Assembly (NCBI RefSeq): GCF_024347415.1
Contig: NZ_AP025476.1
Span: 2,480,001-2,544,000 of the forward strand
DNA length: 64,000 nt
From: Vibrio crassostreae
GTDB taxonomy: Bacteria; Pseudomonadota; Gammaproteobacteria; Enterobacterales; Vibrionaceae
Direction of reading: 5' to 3'
Each line of letters opens with the position of its first letter. Positions within the stretch are counted from its first letter, which is position 1. Positions 29,207 to 40,278 of this stretch are shown here, piece after piece. The notes below the pieces were generated by a model. It was not told where the DNA came from. It did not search any database and was given only the letters and a program-made list of their open reading frames with translations. The translations under genes and the position numbers were made by a program.

Positions 29207-30022
29207 ATGAAAATTATGAAATGGTTGGCGATTAGCCTATTGCCTTTCACTCTGGTTGGGTGTCTTGAAGGGAACAAAAATACCGATCAACTGTGCCAAA
29301 GCAACCCGGGCCTTCAGTGTGAACAATTGAACATGAACGATGGGCAATGTCGTGTCGCACGTACCGATCTTATCTGGCATCGATTTGAAGTTCAGAAGCA
29401 ACCTTCCGAAATCAACAAGATCAAAGAATTTGAATTAGTCACTGCCTACAAAAAGTGCTTAGAGCTTGCAGCACAAATTGAGACTATTGATCAATCTAAA
29501 CTGCAAGAGCGCCGCTTTACTTCTTTAATGCACAGCATCGAAGAGTCTGAGCGTATTGTTGACGAGCTATCGAAATCCGATACACCAGAAACGCTTTACT
29601 TCTTGTGGTCACAAACTGGGGACACCAACGCCAGACGCAGTTTCCTACAGCTAGAAGGAAAAGAAGCATTAAATACAGCAGAGATGCAATATGCCTTGGC
29701 AACCTTCTACACCACCCGCGATCATGCAAAGACACTTAAGTTACTCAATAATGCGCTAACGCTTTCTAATGGCTCAGTAGCCAACACTGAAATCTTCAAG
29801 TCGATGGCAAGTATCAACCATAGCCTTGGCCATATGGAAAAAGCGTACGTTTGGGCGATGGTTGCCAAAGACTTTGACGTGCCGATTGCTTCTGAAGCAG
29901 AGCTAACTGTGCTGTACCGTTTCGACAAGGCAACCTATAAGAAGCTAAATAAAGACGCAGACAACATCGTCGAAGCTATTGAGGATGGAGTTTACAGCCC
30001 TTCAATCGTCCCGAATTACTGA
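29207..30022 (+). CDS. DUF2989 family lipoprotein
   Basis: A 271-residue lipoprotein: signal MKIMKWLAISLLPFTLVGC with lipidated Cys 19, then several cysteines near the N-terminus (NTDQLCQSN, GLQCEQL, GQCRVA) and a helical, TPR-like C-terminal half (residues about 140-240). I recall this as the DUF2989 family of Vibrio and relatives; no activity is known. AAGGA precedes the ATG. It is an insertion relative to the E. coli yeaC-msrB interval. Confidence 0.8.
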   Translation: MKIMKWLAISLLPFTLVGCLEGNKNTDQLCQSNPGLQCEQLNMNDGQCRVARTDLIWHRFEVQKQPSEINKIKEFELVTAYKKCLELAAQIETIDQSKLQERRFTSLMHSIEESERIVDELSKSDTPETLYFLWSQTGDTNARRSFLQLEGKEALNTAEMQYALATFYTTRDHAKTLKLLNNALTLSNGSVANTEIFKSMASINHSLGHMEKAYVWAMVAKDFDVPIASEAELTVLYRFDKATYKKLNKDADNIVEAIEDGVYSPSIVPNY

Positions 30023-30079
30023 GCGCACCATTTAGTGTGTTCTAACCTAAGCTTCCGATTCATTCACCCGCTTTCAAAA

Positions 30080-30110
30080 AAAACAGCTACCTTTCTGGTA
30101 GCTGTTTTTA
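30080..30110 (+). terminator. Terminator between the DUF2989 gene and msrB
   Basis: AAAACAGCTACC pairs with GGTAGCTGTTTT around TTTCT, with A- and T-tracts on both sides. It can serve both convergent genes. Confidence 0.85.
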
Positions 30111-30200
30111 TTTGTACTAAAGTTAATTCTGAAATCTTGGGACGTTCAGCATTCCTAAATCGGCAAATGTGACCTGTAAGGATTAGACAATAGTTACAAG

Positions 30201-30599
30201 TTATTTCGTACTTTCGTCATTTTTGTTGAAAATTAACGACACCGAATTAACACAGAATCGTTCACCTGTGGTCTTCGGACCATCAGGAAAAACGTGACCT
30301 AAATGGCTATCACAGGCGTTACAACGGATCTCTACACGCTTCATTCCGTGACTTAGATCTTCTATATAGCGTACTGCTTCATCATTCACTGGGGCATCAA
30401 AACTTGGCCAACCACACCCAGAGTCGTATTTGTTATCCGACAGAAACAAAGGGCTTTCACAGCATGTGCAGCTATAGACGCCAGTCTTATGGTTGTGCAG
30501 TAGCTTACCGCTATATGGGGCTTCAGTACCACGTTCACGACACACTGCAAATTCGTCGTCTGTTAGGCGCTCACGCCAGTATTCATCAGGCTTTATCAT
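30201..30599 (-). CDS. msrB: Peptide-methionine (R)-S-oxide reductase MsrB
   Basis: The 132-residue enzyme repairs methionine-R-sulfoxide. Zinc is held by C44/C47 ([10 protein letters not shown]) and C93/C96 ([13 protein letters not shown]); the catalytic cysteine is C116 in [18 protein letters not shown] is the family signature. The start is set at 30599: AGGGAGGAA lies four bases upstream, while the 13-codon extension ([13 protein letters not shown]) would overlap that ribosome site. It is divergent from gapA, as in E. coli. Confidence 0.96.
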   Translation of the reverse strand: MIKPDEYWRERLTDDEFAVCRERGTEAPYSGKLLHNHKTGVYSCTCCESPLFLSDNKYDSGCGWPSFDAPVNDEAVRYIEDLSHGMKRVEIRCNACDSHLGHVFPDGPKTTGERFCVNSVSLIFNKNDESTK

Positions 30600-30831
30600 A
30601 TTTCCTCCCTTTTGAATCACGTTAATATTTCTCCACATTCTCAGTTATTATATTTACTTTTTTCTATAAAGGCTTGCATATCAGTCGTTTTGTAGCACAT
30701 ACTTTCTCACCAGGAAACATTGTACATATACACTCATAAGTGAATCATCATTTAGGGGTATTTTACCCAACTGGAAGGGTACAGAGCCACTTGCAATGGT
30801 CAATTTTCAACCACTTACACCCAATTGTTAA

Positions 30832-31953
<1,122 letters not shown>

Positions 31954-32012
31954 TTTCTTTTTAGAAATAGCTTTAGATAAGCATTAGCGAAGACTGTTTT
32001 GAGCAGACTTTG

Positions 32013-32040
32013 AAAAAGGCGACCTTAGTGTCGCCTTTTT
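32013..32040 (+). terminator. Intrinsic terminator of gapA
   Basis: AAAAAGGCGAC pairs with GTCGCCTTTTT around CTTAGT. Confidence 0.9.
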
Positions 32041-32195
32041 AATACCTGCTATCTTTTAAACCGCGTCTATCTAAGCTCATCAAGATAGCCCAAATGCAAA
32101 ATTCAATTCTAATACTGGCTCTGCTTGTTACTTATGAAAACACAAGCATCACTCTAGTCAGCATTTGAATTCAATTTCCTTAGAAGGATCATGTA

Positions 32196-33080
32196 ATGGA
32201 TTTATCTACTCTACCTGCACTGGCGGTACTTTCTGACAACGTCACTATCGTTGAACACGAAGGTGTAAAACTGGTTCGCGTTATCCACGATAAAGCAAAC
32301 GCAGCGATTTCACTGTTTGGCGGCCATGTGGTGTCATTCCAACCGCAAGGTCAAGAAGACCTGATTTGGATGAGCCAACAAGCTAAATTCGATGGTAAAA
32401 CGGCTCTGCGTGGTGGTATTCCAGTATGCTGGCCTTGGTTTGGTCGCATTGCAGCACCTGCACATGGTTTTGCTCGTTCAAGTGAATGGCAGTTGGTTGA
32501 GCACCGTGAAAGCGAAGCTGGCGTGATTGTTAGCTTAGGTCTGAAGCCAAGCGAAGAGACGCTAGCAGTATGGCCTCATCAGTTCGATGCACGTTTGAAT
32601 GTTGAGATCGGTGAGCAACTAAAAGTAACCCTGGACGTGAAGAACACAGATTCACAACCATGGACTTTCTCTGGTGCGCTGCACACTTACCTAAACGTTG
32701 CTGACATTCATAACACCACCACCACAGGTATGGGCGCTGAGTACATCGATAGCCTGCAAGGTGGCAAGATCTGCCAAGGCGGTGATGAACTGGTACTAAC
32801 CGACACGATTGACCGTGTTTACACGCAACCAGAAACGCAAATTTTTGTTGCTGACAAGAAGCTGGATCGCACGCTAACAGTTGAAAACCACGGTCATAAC
32901 TCTGCAGTACTGTGGAACCCGTGGGCCGAAGGTGCTGCTGGTATGGGTGATATGCAAGACGACGGTTACCTAACCATGTTATGTGTTGAATCAACGCTGC
33001 ACGCACCAAGCCTAGAAGCAGGCAAAACATTGCAGCCTGGCGAAAACCACCAGCTGATTACAGTGATTTCCTCAAACTAG
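32196..33080 (+). CDS. yeaD: D-hexose-6-phosphate mutarotase (YeaD)
   Basis: A 294-residue aldose-1-epimerase-fold protein that interconverts anomers of glucose-6-phosphate and similar sugars. Family marks include GGHVVSFQPQGQEDLIWMS, ALRGGIPVCWPWFG and HGFARSSEW, and a late conserved VESTLHAP. It follows gapA as in E. coli but has its own leader and terminator. AGAAGGA precedes the ATG. Confidence 0.94.
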   Translation: MDLSTLPALAVLSDNVTIVEHEGVKLVRVIHDKANAAISLFGGHVVSFQPQGQEDLIWMSQQAKFDGKTALRGGIPVCWPWFGRIAAPAHGFARSSEWQLVEHRESEAGVIVSLGLKPSEETLAVWPHQFDARLNVEIGEQLKVTLDVKNTDSQPWTFSGALHTYLNVADIHNTTTTGMGAEYIDSLQGGKICQGGDELVLTDTIDRVYTQPETQIFVADKKLDRTLTVENHGHNSAVLWNPWAEGAAGMGDMQDDGYLTMLCVESTLHAPSLEAGKTLQPGENHQLITVISSN

Positions 33081-33105
33081 ACCTCTAGCGAGTTTAATTA
33101 AAAAC

Positions 33106-33135
33106 AAAAATGCAGCTCATTGAGCTGCATTTTTT
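33106..33135 (+). terminator. Intrinsic terminator of yeaD
   Basis: AAAAATGCAGCTC pairs with GAGCTGCATTTTT around ATT. The following 240 bp before the receptor gene are AT-rich, with no gene or clear promoter. Confidence 0.85.
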
Positions 33136-33379
33136 ATTGCCCCTAACCTCACACGCACCGCTTAGTAATCAATGCTTTAGCACAAGCCTATTAGTCCATC
33201 ACCTCTTTGTTCAACCCCGCACCATTTAGCTCTCATCACTCAAATTTATAAATATAACCATCAATTCATTAATTATTATCAATTACTGCCGATAAATAAG
33301 TACCTATGATAGAAAGCTCAATAACAAACTTCCTTAAAACCACTTAACAACACCTCAATGAAGACAGGATAGTGAATTC

Positions 33380-35416
33380 ATGTTCGAGAAATACAAAAAT
33401 CAAAGTGTTGGCTTCCAACTTAAGTTGGTCATTTTGCTGTGCTTGCTTATCGCTTTTGGCTCCATTGCGACACTCGTGTATAGAAATGCCTCTCAGGTGT
33501 TATTAGACAACACGTTAAAAGAACACCAATCCAAAGTTGAAGCGATGGCCAAAACCATCTCTGGTCAGTTCGATGCCTACTTGCATACCGCCAAAGTTTT
33601 AGAGTCCACTTTTCGTAACGGTTACCTAGCAGGTGTTTATGTTGAAAGTTATGACGTTGAGTTCAACGGTCATTCTATTCCTAACATGACTCAATACGGT
33701 GAGAGCCTAATCAACGACACCAAACTGGTTGATAGCTTTACCCGTGACACCGGCGCCGTAGCAACCCTATTTGCTCCATTTGGCGATGACTTTATTCGTG
33801 TGTCTACCTCTCTTAAGAAACCTTCTGGTGAGCGAGTTGTTGCAACCACACTAGGGCAAAACCATCCGGGCTATAACAAGCTCAAAAATGGCCAACCCTA
33901 CTACGCTCAAGTGAAGCTCTTCGGGCAACGCTACATTACCTACTATGCACCTTTAACGAATGCACAGGGTAAAGTAAACGGTGTTTCTTTCATCGGCTTA
34001 CCGGTTGAGGAAGCAACACAAAGCCTATTTGAATCTTTACGCTCTGTATCATGGGGTGATACTGGCTATACCATCATTGTTGATAACGAGAAAGAACACC
34101 AAGGCCAATACTTATTGCACCCGACTAACGTTGGCGGTGGTAAATCGATTGTTGACGTGGCTGACTACGACGGTAACAAACCTTTCTATCAAATCTTTGA
34201 ACAGCCATCGGGGCTAATTCGATACCCATATCAGTATCAAGAAACGGTTGGAGAGAAATACCTGGTATACACAGAAGTTCCAGGTTGGGATTGGAAACTG
34301 CTTGGCGGTACATTCATTAAAGAAGTGACCAAAGGCAGTGACGATCTACTAAAACTTATCGCGATCATCTCGGCCTTGATTGCCGCCGCGACAATCGTAG
34401 CGTTAACCTTCGTGTTAAACCGCACACTGACACCACTAACCACGTTAAACGAGTACATGCTGCGTTTAGGAAAAGGCGAAGTAAGCCTACATATTCCAAA
34501 CAATGGTCAGCAGACTAAGAACGAAATCAGTAACCTAAATACCGGCGTTGCCAACATGGCAGCCCAGTTGAATACACTCGTGGGCGAGATTCGTGCGACC
34601 AGTGACCAAGTCCAGAATAGCTCGAGCAGTGTGTCACAAGATGCAAGCCACAACTTAAGCCAATCTGACCGCCAGCAAGCACAGGTTGAACAAGTCGTTA
34701 CAGCCATAGAAGAGATGGCCACCTCTGCTGAATCAGTGGCGCAGCAAGTAAACAGCATTGCTGAAAATGTTCGCCTTGCCAATGAAGACAGCCAGAAAGG
34801 TTTAGAAGTCGTTGAAGGTGTGTGTATTGATGTTGCCCAACTCAACGATCAATTAGACAGATCGGCATCGGCCATTGAACAAGTGAGCTCTGATAGCGAA
34901 AGTATTCAAACCGTCACCAAGATGATTGATGACATCGCAGAGCAAACCAACTTGCTTGCATTAAACGCTGCAATAGAAGCGGCGCGTGCGGGCGAGCAAG
35001 GTCGTGGCTTTGCCGTGGTAGCTGATGAAGTAAGAACATTGGCTCATCGTACACAAACGTCAGTCCAAGACGTGGTAAGCATCATCGAAAAGCTGAAATC
35101 GTCAACCCACAATGCCGTAAACCTGATGACGCAAAGCCAATCGAATGCCAACCAAGTACTCGATAAAGCGCAAGAAGCAGGCACCGCACTAGAGTCGATT
35201 GCCTCTCAAGTTGAATCTATTGCTTCTCAAGCTGAAACCATTGCTGCGACATCCGAAGAGCAAGCTCAGGTTTCTCAAGAGATAGCAGCTAACGCGCATG
35301 CGATCAGTGATTTGAACCAGCAGAGCCGTGAAACCAGCGCTAAGACCTCTCACAGTGCTGATGAACTTCAAAAACAAGCGGAATCGTTGAAGAATCAAGT
35401 TAACTTCTTTAGTTAG
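33380..35416 (+). CDS. Methyl-accepting chemotaxis protein, Cache-sensor type
   Basis: A standard 678-residue transmembrane chemoreceptor: membrane helix at about 13-33, a periplasmic double-Cache-like domain (about 40-310, with [18 protein letters not shown] and [14 protein letters not shown]), a second helix (about 324-346), HAMP, then the signalling hairpin with tip [35 protein letters not shown]. The ligand is not evident; Cache domains often bind amino or organic acids. It is transcribed alone. Confidence 0.94.
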   Translation: MFEKYKNQSVGFQLKLVILLCLLIAFGSIATLVYRNASQVLLDNTLKEHQSKVEAMAKTISGQFDAYLHTAKVLESTFRNGYLAGVYVESYDVEFNGHSIPNMTQYGESLINDTKLVDSFTRDTGAVATLFAPFGDDFIRVSTSLKKPSGERVVATTLGQNHPGYNKLKNGQPYYAQVKLFGQRYITYYAPLTNAQGKVNGVSFIGLPVEEATQSLFESLRSVSWGDTGYTIIVDNEKEHQGQYLLHPTNVGGGKSIVDVADYDGNKPFYQIFEQPSGLIRYPYQYQETVGEKYLVYTEVPGWDWKLLGGTFIKEVTKGSDDLLKLIAIISALIAAATIVALTFVLNRTLTPLTTLNEYMLRLGKGEVSLHIPNNGQQTKNEISNLNTGVANMAAQLNTLVGEIRATSDQVQNSSSSVSQDASHNLSQSDRQQAQVEQVVTAIEEMATSAESVAQQVNSIAENVRLANEDSQKGLEVVEGVCIDVAQLNDQLDRSASAIEQVSSDSESIQTVTKMIDDIAEQTNLLALNAAIEAARAGEQGRGFAVVADEVRTLAHRTQTSVQDVVSIIEKLKSSTHNAVNLMTQSQSNANQVLDKAQEAGTALESIASQVESIASQAETIAATSEEQAQVSQEIAANAHAISDLNQQSRETSAKTSHSADELQKQAESLKNQVNFFS

Positions 35417-35456
35417 AAGCTGAACTCTCTGTTTTATCAGTGACTCGCTAATACCA

Positions 35457-35483
35457 ATAGAGCCAACCATGCGTTGGCTCTAT
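35457..35483 (+). terminator. Hairpin after the Cache receptor gene
   Basis: ATAGAGCCAAC pairs perfectly with GTTGGCTCTAT around CATGC. The T-tract is poor. TGGCTCTATC occurs again 20 bp further on (35495-35504). Confidence 0.55.
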
Positions 35484-35606
35484 CTATTCTCGGATGGCTC
35501 TATCGACTCTAGGATTGCCGTTAATCAACACAGCTGCGTTTATTCTAGCGCCCCACTATGCTTCCTGTTAAAATTTTGGACTTGAAATTTCTACCTCGAG
35601 TTCGCA

Positions 35607-36422
35607 ATGACTTACCAATGCCCTTTGTGTCACCAACCTTTATCTCAAAACGATCGTACGTTTAAGTGTGAAAAGAACCATCAGTTCGACCTAGCGAAAG
35701 AAGGCTATGTCAATTTGATGCCTGCGCACCACAAACGCTCAAAAGATCCAGGTGACAACAAAGAGATGATGCAGGCACGTCGTCGCTTCCTTGAAGGTAA
35801 CCACTATGACCCAATGCGCCAAGCGGTGGTGACGTTGTGTTCTCGCTACCTACCAGAAGAGGCGCCTAGCCTATTGGATATTGGTTGTGGCGAAGGGTAT
35901 TACACCAACGAAATTGCTGTGAATCTTCAAGAAAAGAATGGTGCTACTTTTGGCCTAGACATTTCTAAAATTGCTATCAAATACGCCGCTAAGCGCTACC
36001 CTGCTGTCGACTTCTCAGTTGCATCAAGCCATCGTCTTCCCTTTGCGGAAAATAGCTTAGACGGCATTCTACGCATTTACGCACCTTGCAAGGCTGAAGA
36101 GTTACAACGCACCATCAAAGATAATGGTGTGGTGATCACCGTAACACCCGCTAGCCGACACCTTTATCAGCTGCGTGATGCGATTTATGATGGCGTTCGT
36201 TTGCACGATGAAGATCCAGAGATGATCGAAGGTTTTATGCTTGAGCATCAAGAGCAACTAAACTATATGATGGAACTATCGGGGTCAGATGCATTCGACC
36301 TACTACAGATGACGCCGTTTGCTTGGAAGGCGAGTGAAGAGTTTAAACAACAACTCACCGAAGCCGAGCAATTCAACTGTGAAGCTGACTTTATGCTGCG
36401 GGTGTATCGCAAACAAAATTAA
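35607..36422 (+). CDS. rlmA: 23S rRNA (guanine-745-N1)-methyltransferase RlmA
   Basis: A 271-residue SAM-dependent methyltransferase acting on G745 of 23S rRNA. A zinc site at the N-terminus (C5, C8, C21, H25 in CPLC...CEKNH) is diagnostic of the RlmA family, followed by the SAM loop LLDIGCGEGYYT near 90. Other family marks are KEGYVNLM and the conserved DNKEMMQARRRFLEGNHY. Confidence 0.94.
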   Translation: MTYQCPLCHQPLSQNDRTFKCEKNHQFDLAKEGYVNLMPAHHKRSKDPGDNKEMMQARRRFLEGNHYDPMRQAVVTLCSRYLPEEAPSLLDIGCGEGYYTNEIAVNLQEKNGATFGLDISKIAIKYAAKRYPAVDFSVASSHRLPFAENSLDGILRIYAPCKAEELQRTIKDNGVVITVTPASRHLYQLRDAIYDGVRLHDEDPEMIEGFMLEHQEQLNYMMELSGSDAFDLLQMTPFAWKASEEFKQQLTEAEQFNCEADFMLRVYRKQN

Positions 36423-36423
36423 T

Positions 36424-36438
36424 TGATATTGATTATCG
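36424..36438. promoter_or_regulatory. Fur box upstream of chaN
   Basis: TGATATTGATTATCG matches the 7-1-7 Fur palindrome at all but two positions and lies 60 bp before the lipoprotein gene. ChaN of Campylobacter is iron-regulated, which supports the inference. Confidence 0.6.
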
Positions 36439-36497
36439 TTTGCATTGAATTCTTATCTTGCCTCCTTTAGTATGCGTGTTCTTCAAGGAGGCATTTC

Positions 36498-37451
36498 ATG
36501 CAACGTATTATTCTTATCGGATTAGCGACTCTTCTCACGGCTTGTGCTAGTCAACCAGCAAAAGACACTTCTCAAAAAGTGACTCAAAAGGAATCTGTTT
36601 CCACATTCTATGACTACCAGTTCGCTTCTCCACAAGGCGAAACGCTTTCTCTCGATGCATTACCTAAACAGCTAATTGACGCTGATGTAATTCTTATTGG
36701 CGAATGGCACACTCATTCTGCTATTCACCGCTTCCAAACCGATTTTTTAAAAGCGCGCTTTAACGCGACATCAAACATTGCGCTTTCAATGGAACAATTC
36801 ACTCGAGAGCACCAAGCCACACTCGACCAATACTTAAACGGTGAAATTGGCGAACAAATTCTCCTGTCTCAAGCGGCAGCGTGGCCAAACTACGAAAGTG
36901 ATTACCGTGCGCTCGTTGAGTTCGCCAAAACCAACGACATCGATGTTATTGCAGCAAACGCACCAAAGCCTTTCGTTCAGTGTATTGGCCGTAAAGGGTT
37001 ACCTTACTTAGATCAGTTATCGACCGAGCAACGCCAATGGATTGCCGCAGAAGTCGATACGGGTGATAGCCCTTACAAAGAAAAGTTTATGGCTTCCATG
37101 CATCACGGTACACCAGAACAAACGGAAAAGCAGTTTGCCGCTCAGGTCACATGGGACGAGACCATGGCCGAATCGATTGTGGATTACCTAGCATCAACCC
37201 CAGAGAAACAAGTGATTCATGTAGCCGGTAAATTCCACACAGAAGGTGGTTTAGGGACGGCGGCATCAATTCTACGTCGTAACCCTGATTTGAAAATCGC
37301 CATCATCAGCCCAGTTGAAGAGATCTCATCAGATAGCAGCGATTATCAGCTTGAAGTGCTTTCGCCACCGGCTCGCTTTGTTAAGAAAGAGAACCGAATG
37401 AAGGCATACAAGCACCTATCAAAACGCAGCGCTAGCCTAGAATGCGACTAA
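36498..37451 (+). CDS. chaN: ChaN family (haem-binding uptake, Tiki fold) lipoprotein
   Basis: A 317-residue lipoprotein with signal MQRIILIGLATLLTAC (lipidated Cys 16). The mature part begins with a linker and carries the ChaN/Tiki pattern, LIGEWHTHSAIHRFQ near 70-80 and a late VIHVAGKFHTEGGLG. In Campylobacter ChaN is a dimeric haem-binding, iron-regulated lipoprotein. A perfect AAGGAGG precedes the ATG. A near-consensus Fur box lies upstream, so a role in haem or iron handling at the outer membrane is likely. The fold is also related to proteases, so a hydrolytic role is possible. Confidence 0.85.
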   Translation: MQRIILIGLATLLTACASQPAKDTSQKVTQKESVSTFYDYQFASPQGETLSLDALPKQLIDADVILIGEWHTHSAIHRFQTDFLKARFNATSNIALSMEQFTREHQATLDQYLNGEIGEQILLSQAAAWPNYESDYRALVEFAKTNDIDVIAANAPKPFVQCIGRKGLPYLDQLSTEQRQWIAAEVDTGDSPYKEKFMASMHHGTPEQTEKQFAAQVTWDETMAESIVDYLASTPEKQVIHVAGKFHTEGGLGTAASILRRNPDLKIAIISPVEEISSDSSDYQLEVLSPPARFVKKENRMKAYKHLSKRSASLECD

Positions 37452-37716
37452 ACCACTCTTCTAAGCTGAAAAGTCGGTGGGCTAATCCTAGATAATTAGT
37501 CCATCGTCACAACTTGATCACGTTCCCATCATTCATCCTAACTCTATCTAAAATCAAACATTCTTATCGGCACAAGATTTGCTTAGTAAATAGACGATTT
37601 AACCAAGCAGATGAAAATGTAATGTGCGCATAAAAAACATCACTACCGATGATTAATTGCACAAGTTTTTCACACCTCTGCCGATACTATATTTAAGGAT
37701 AGGTAAGGAGAGCGAT

Positions 37717-38070
37717 ATGACGCCAGTAGGAACGAGTAATACTCAGCTGTATTCACCTTCGCAAATGAATGCACAAGCTAAAAGCACTGAAGCTGAAAAG
37801 CCTGCACCGCTAAAGGTTGAGCAAAATACCGTCAAGCTTTCTGATGAAGGCAAAGCCCTATTATCTGCCCTTAAAGAAATCGATAAAGAAGCCAAGAAAG
37901 TCGAAGCTGAAAACGCGACCGTTACCGATAAGGTTGAGTCATTTGCTCATGGCGCTTTAGGTATGGATCACCCAGATAAGATTGAAGAAGAGGACGATGG
38001 TTCTTATTCAGCTGGGCAATACTTATCCGCAGCGGCAACCGTGGGTGGCATTCTACTTGCCTTAATCTAA
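37717..38070 (+). CDS. Unknown small protein with charged helix and hydrophobic C-terminus
   Basis: I do not recognise it. The 117-residue product starts MTPVGTSNTQLYSPSQ; the ATG at 37717 is chosen because AAGGAGAG lies just upstream, and a 20-codon extension lacks a ribosome site. The middle is a Lys/Glu-rich helix (KLSDEGKALLSALKEIDKEAKKVE), followed by an acidic patch (IEEEDD) and a C-terminal hydrophobic stretch (GQYLSAAATVGGILLALI). This suggests a tail-anchored or membrane-associated protein with no signal peptide. It stands between chaN and the BCCT gene with its own leader. Confidence 0.7.
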   Translation: MTPVGTSNTQLYSPSQMNAQAKSTEAEKPAPLKVEQNTVKLSDEGKALLSALKEIDKEAKKVEAENATVTDKVESFAHGALGMDHPDKIEEEDDGSYSAGQYLSAAATVGGILLALI

Positions 38071-38198
38071 CTTTCCCCTCTGTTACTGCACCTTCCTCTC
38101 TGCATTAAAGCGATTTGTCGTCACGACAACAGACCAGATTTGGTCTAAAAAACGAGTTCATTCCATAATTCCGCTCTCATTTTAATGGAATAATACTC

Positions 38199-40085
38199 GT
38201 GAAAAACACTTTTGAGCTTATTGATAAGCCTACCTTCTTTGGTGCGATTGCACTCCTACTCACGATAGTTTTCCCGCTCATTTTGTTCCCTGCACAGGGC
38301 GCAGACTGGATTGCGGTTGCGAAAACATTCATGACGGACCAACTTGGATTTTTATATCTTGCGCTAGGCCTCGCTGCCTGTGCATTTATGGTTTACGTTG
38401 TGTTCAGTGATATGGGACAAATTAAACTAGGCGAAGCTGATGAAGAGCCTGAATTCAAAACTGCATCATGGGCAGCAATGCTATTTTGTGGCGGTATCGG
38501 TGCAAGTATCCTGTACTGGGGCTGTATTGAGTGGGCTTACTACTACCAATCACCTCCTTTCCAACTAGAACCGGGCAGTGAAGAAGCGGTTCGTTGGGCA
38601 GCTACTTACGGTTTGTTCCACTGGGGGCCAATTGCTTGGTCTATCTACCTGATCCCTGCAATTCCTATTGCTTACTTTTTCTACGTACGTAAACAGCCTG
38701 TTCTAAAGATCTCTAGCGCGTTAATGCCAGTTCTTGGTGAGCACCGCAGTAAAGGCGTACCTGGAAAAATCGTCGATATCCTATTCATTTTCGGTCTACT
38801 TGGCGGTGCAGCAACAACATTAGGTTTAGCCGCTCCTCTTATTACTGAAGGTTTGAACCACCTATTCGGTCTACCTAAAAACAACCTAACGCAAGTGATG
38901 GTGCTTTTAGTTTGTACCGCGATTTTTGCTTACTCTTCTTATGCTGGATTGGAAAAAGGCATCAAGATTCTAAGTAATATCAATTTCTGGGGTGCGATGG
39001 GTCTGTTGGTTTTCGTACTGATTGCGGGTCCAACTATTTTCATGCTTGAAACCGGCCTAGATTCAATTGGTCGTCTACTGTCTAACTTCTTCGTGATGGC
39101 GACATGGGCTGAACCATTTGGTGGCTACGGTACATTTGAAAACACCCACTTCCCACAAGATTGGACGATTTTCTACTGGGCATGGTGGCTAGTATTTGCA
39201 CCGAGTATGGGTCTGTTTGTTGCGCGTATTTCTCGCGGCAGAACCATTAAACAAATGGTGTCAGGTTCTATCTTCTTCGGTTCACTGGGTTGTTTCTTAT
39301 TCTTCATGATTCTAGGTAACTACGGCTTATCACTACAGCTTTCTGGTGAGCTAGATGTGGTTGCTATCCTGAATGCAGAAGGCGCAACCAAAGCAATCTT
39401 CTCAATGCTAGCGCAGTTGCCAATGAGCACTCTAGTTATCGCAGTATTCACTTTGCTTTGTATTATTTTTACAGCAACGACGTTTGACTCTATCTCATAC
39501 ATCCTTGCGTCTGTGGTTCAAAACAATGTGACAGAAGAACCAATGCGTTGGAACCGTATGTTCTGGGCATTTACGCTGTCGTTCTTACCAACGATTCTGA
39601 TGTTCTTAGGTGGCCTAAGTACGCTACAAACCGCAGCAATTGTTGGTGGTTTACCGCTATTGGCTATCTCTGTGATGCTGATGATCTCTGCAGTTCGTGC
39701 AACTAACCTCGACCTGCGCCATCAAGACGCATACATCGAACCAACGATTAACATCGAAGAACTGCCAGACATGGATCCATGGTCTGCAGAAGGTATGGCG
39801 TTGGCTCAGTTTGAGAAAGAGAGAGATGCAGCGCAAGAAGCTGCCGAACTTGAGCGTGTTGCTTACACAGAACTTGCCGCAGTGAAGAAAGAAATTCGCG
39901 CTTATGTGTTAGATCAAGGTTCACAAATGGAAACTCACGAGTTACCAGAGAACCTACAACAAGCACTTGAGCAGGCCGAGAATAATCTTAGTGCCGCACA
40001 AGCGAAAAAGATCGAGTTATCTGAGCAAGCTCAGAATGCTCGTATCACGTTCAATCAGGTGGTTGCAGACTTACCGCTTGCTTGA
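38199..40085 (+). CDS. BCCT family betaine/carnitine/choline-type transporter
   Basis: A 628-residue secondary transporter with about 12 membrane helices up to residue about 500. The tryptophan-rich BCCT signature is clear (FYWAWWLVFAPSMGLFVARISRGRTIKQ), as is GGIGASILYWGCIEWAYY near 100. BCCT members import quaternary-ammonium osmolytes with Na+ or H+; the exact substrate cannot be read. The last 110 residues form a charged, heptad-like cytoplasmic tail (for example ALEQAENNLSAAQAKKIELSEQAQNA), longer than in the usual core. The start is GTG with GGAA eight bases upstream. Confidence 0.9.
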   Translation: MKNTFELIDKPTFFGAIALLLTIVFPLILFPAQGADWIAVAKTFMTDQLGFLYLALGLAACAFMVYVVFSDMGQIKLGEADEEPEFKTASWAAMLFCGGIGASILYWGCIEWAYYYQSPPFQLEPGSEEAVRWAATYGLFHWGPIAWSIYLIPAIPIAYFFYVRKQPVLKISSALMPVLGEHRSKGVPGKIVDILFIFGLLGGAATTLGLAAPLITEGLNHLFGLPKNNLTQVMVLLVCTAIFAYSSYAGLEKGIKILSNINFWGAMGLLVFVLIAGPTIFMLETGLDSIGRLLSNFFVMATWAEPFGGYGTFENTHFPQDWTIFYWAWWLVFAPSMGLFVARISRGRTIKQMVSGSIFFGSLGCFLFFMILGNYGLSLQLSGELDVVAILNAEGATKAIFSMLAQLPMSTLVIAVFTLLCIIFTATTFDSISYILASVVQNNVTEEPMRWNRMFWAFTLSFLPTILMFLGGLSTLQTAAIVGGLPLLAISVMLMISAVRATNLDLRHQDAYIEPTINIEELPDMDPWSAEGMALAQFEKERDAAQEAAELERVAYTELAAVKKEIRAYVLDQGSQMETHELPENLQQALEQAENNLSAAQAKKIELSEQAQNARITFNQVVADLPLA

Positions 40086-40132
40086 CATTAGCCATGACGC
40101 TGTCCATTGATTTGGACCCTCCTAAATACGAC

Positions 40133-40162
40133 AAAGGCTCACAGAAATGTGAGCCTTTTTTT
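40133..40162 (+). terminator. Intrinsic terminator of the BCCT gene
   Basis: AAAGGCTCACA pairs with TGTGAGCCTTT around GAAA with a T-tract. Confidence 0.88.
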
Positions 40163-40278
40163 ATGCTTTTCTAAAAACTTGAGTTAATGCTCAATTTCAT
40201 ATTGATGAAATAAATATGAAACGACTTTGACACAAATCGGTGTTCTAATCATCCCGCTTATATAAAAAGGGATAACTA

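Noticed and set aside
32530..33030. 166-codon frame opposite yeaD
   Set aside because: It lies entirely inside a well-supported gene and has no ribosome site or recognisable motif.
33262..33285. Further Fur-like sequence (ATTAATTATTATCAA region)
   Set aside because: Only one half-site is good; the other matches at four of seven positions in an AT-rich background.
33081..33379. Cyclic-di-GMP riboswitch upstream of the Cache receptor
   Set aside because: Such switches occur before Vibrio chemotaxis genes, but the conserved GEMM segments are absent.
40204..40222. Possible Pho box before alkaline phosphatase
   Set aside because: Two TTTCAT-like repeats 11 bp apart fit the spacing, but they lie on the opposite strand and match the TGTCAT consensus poorly.
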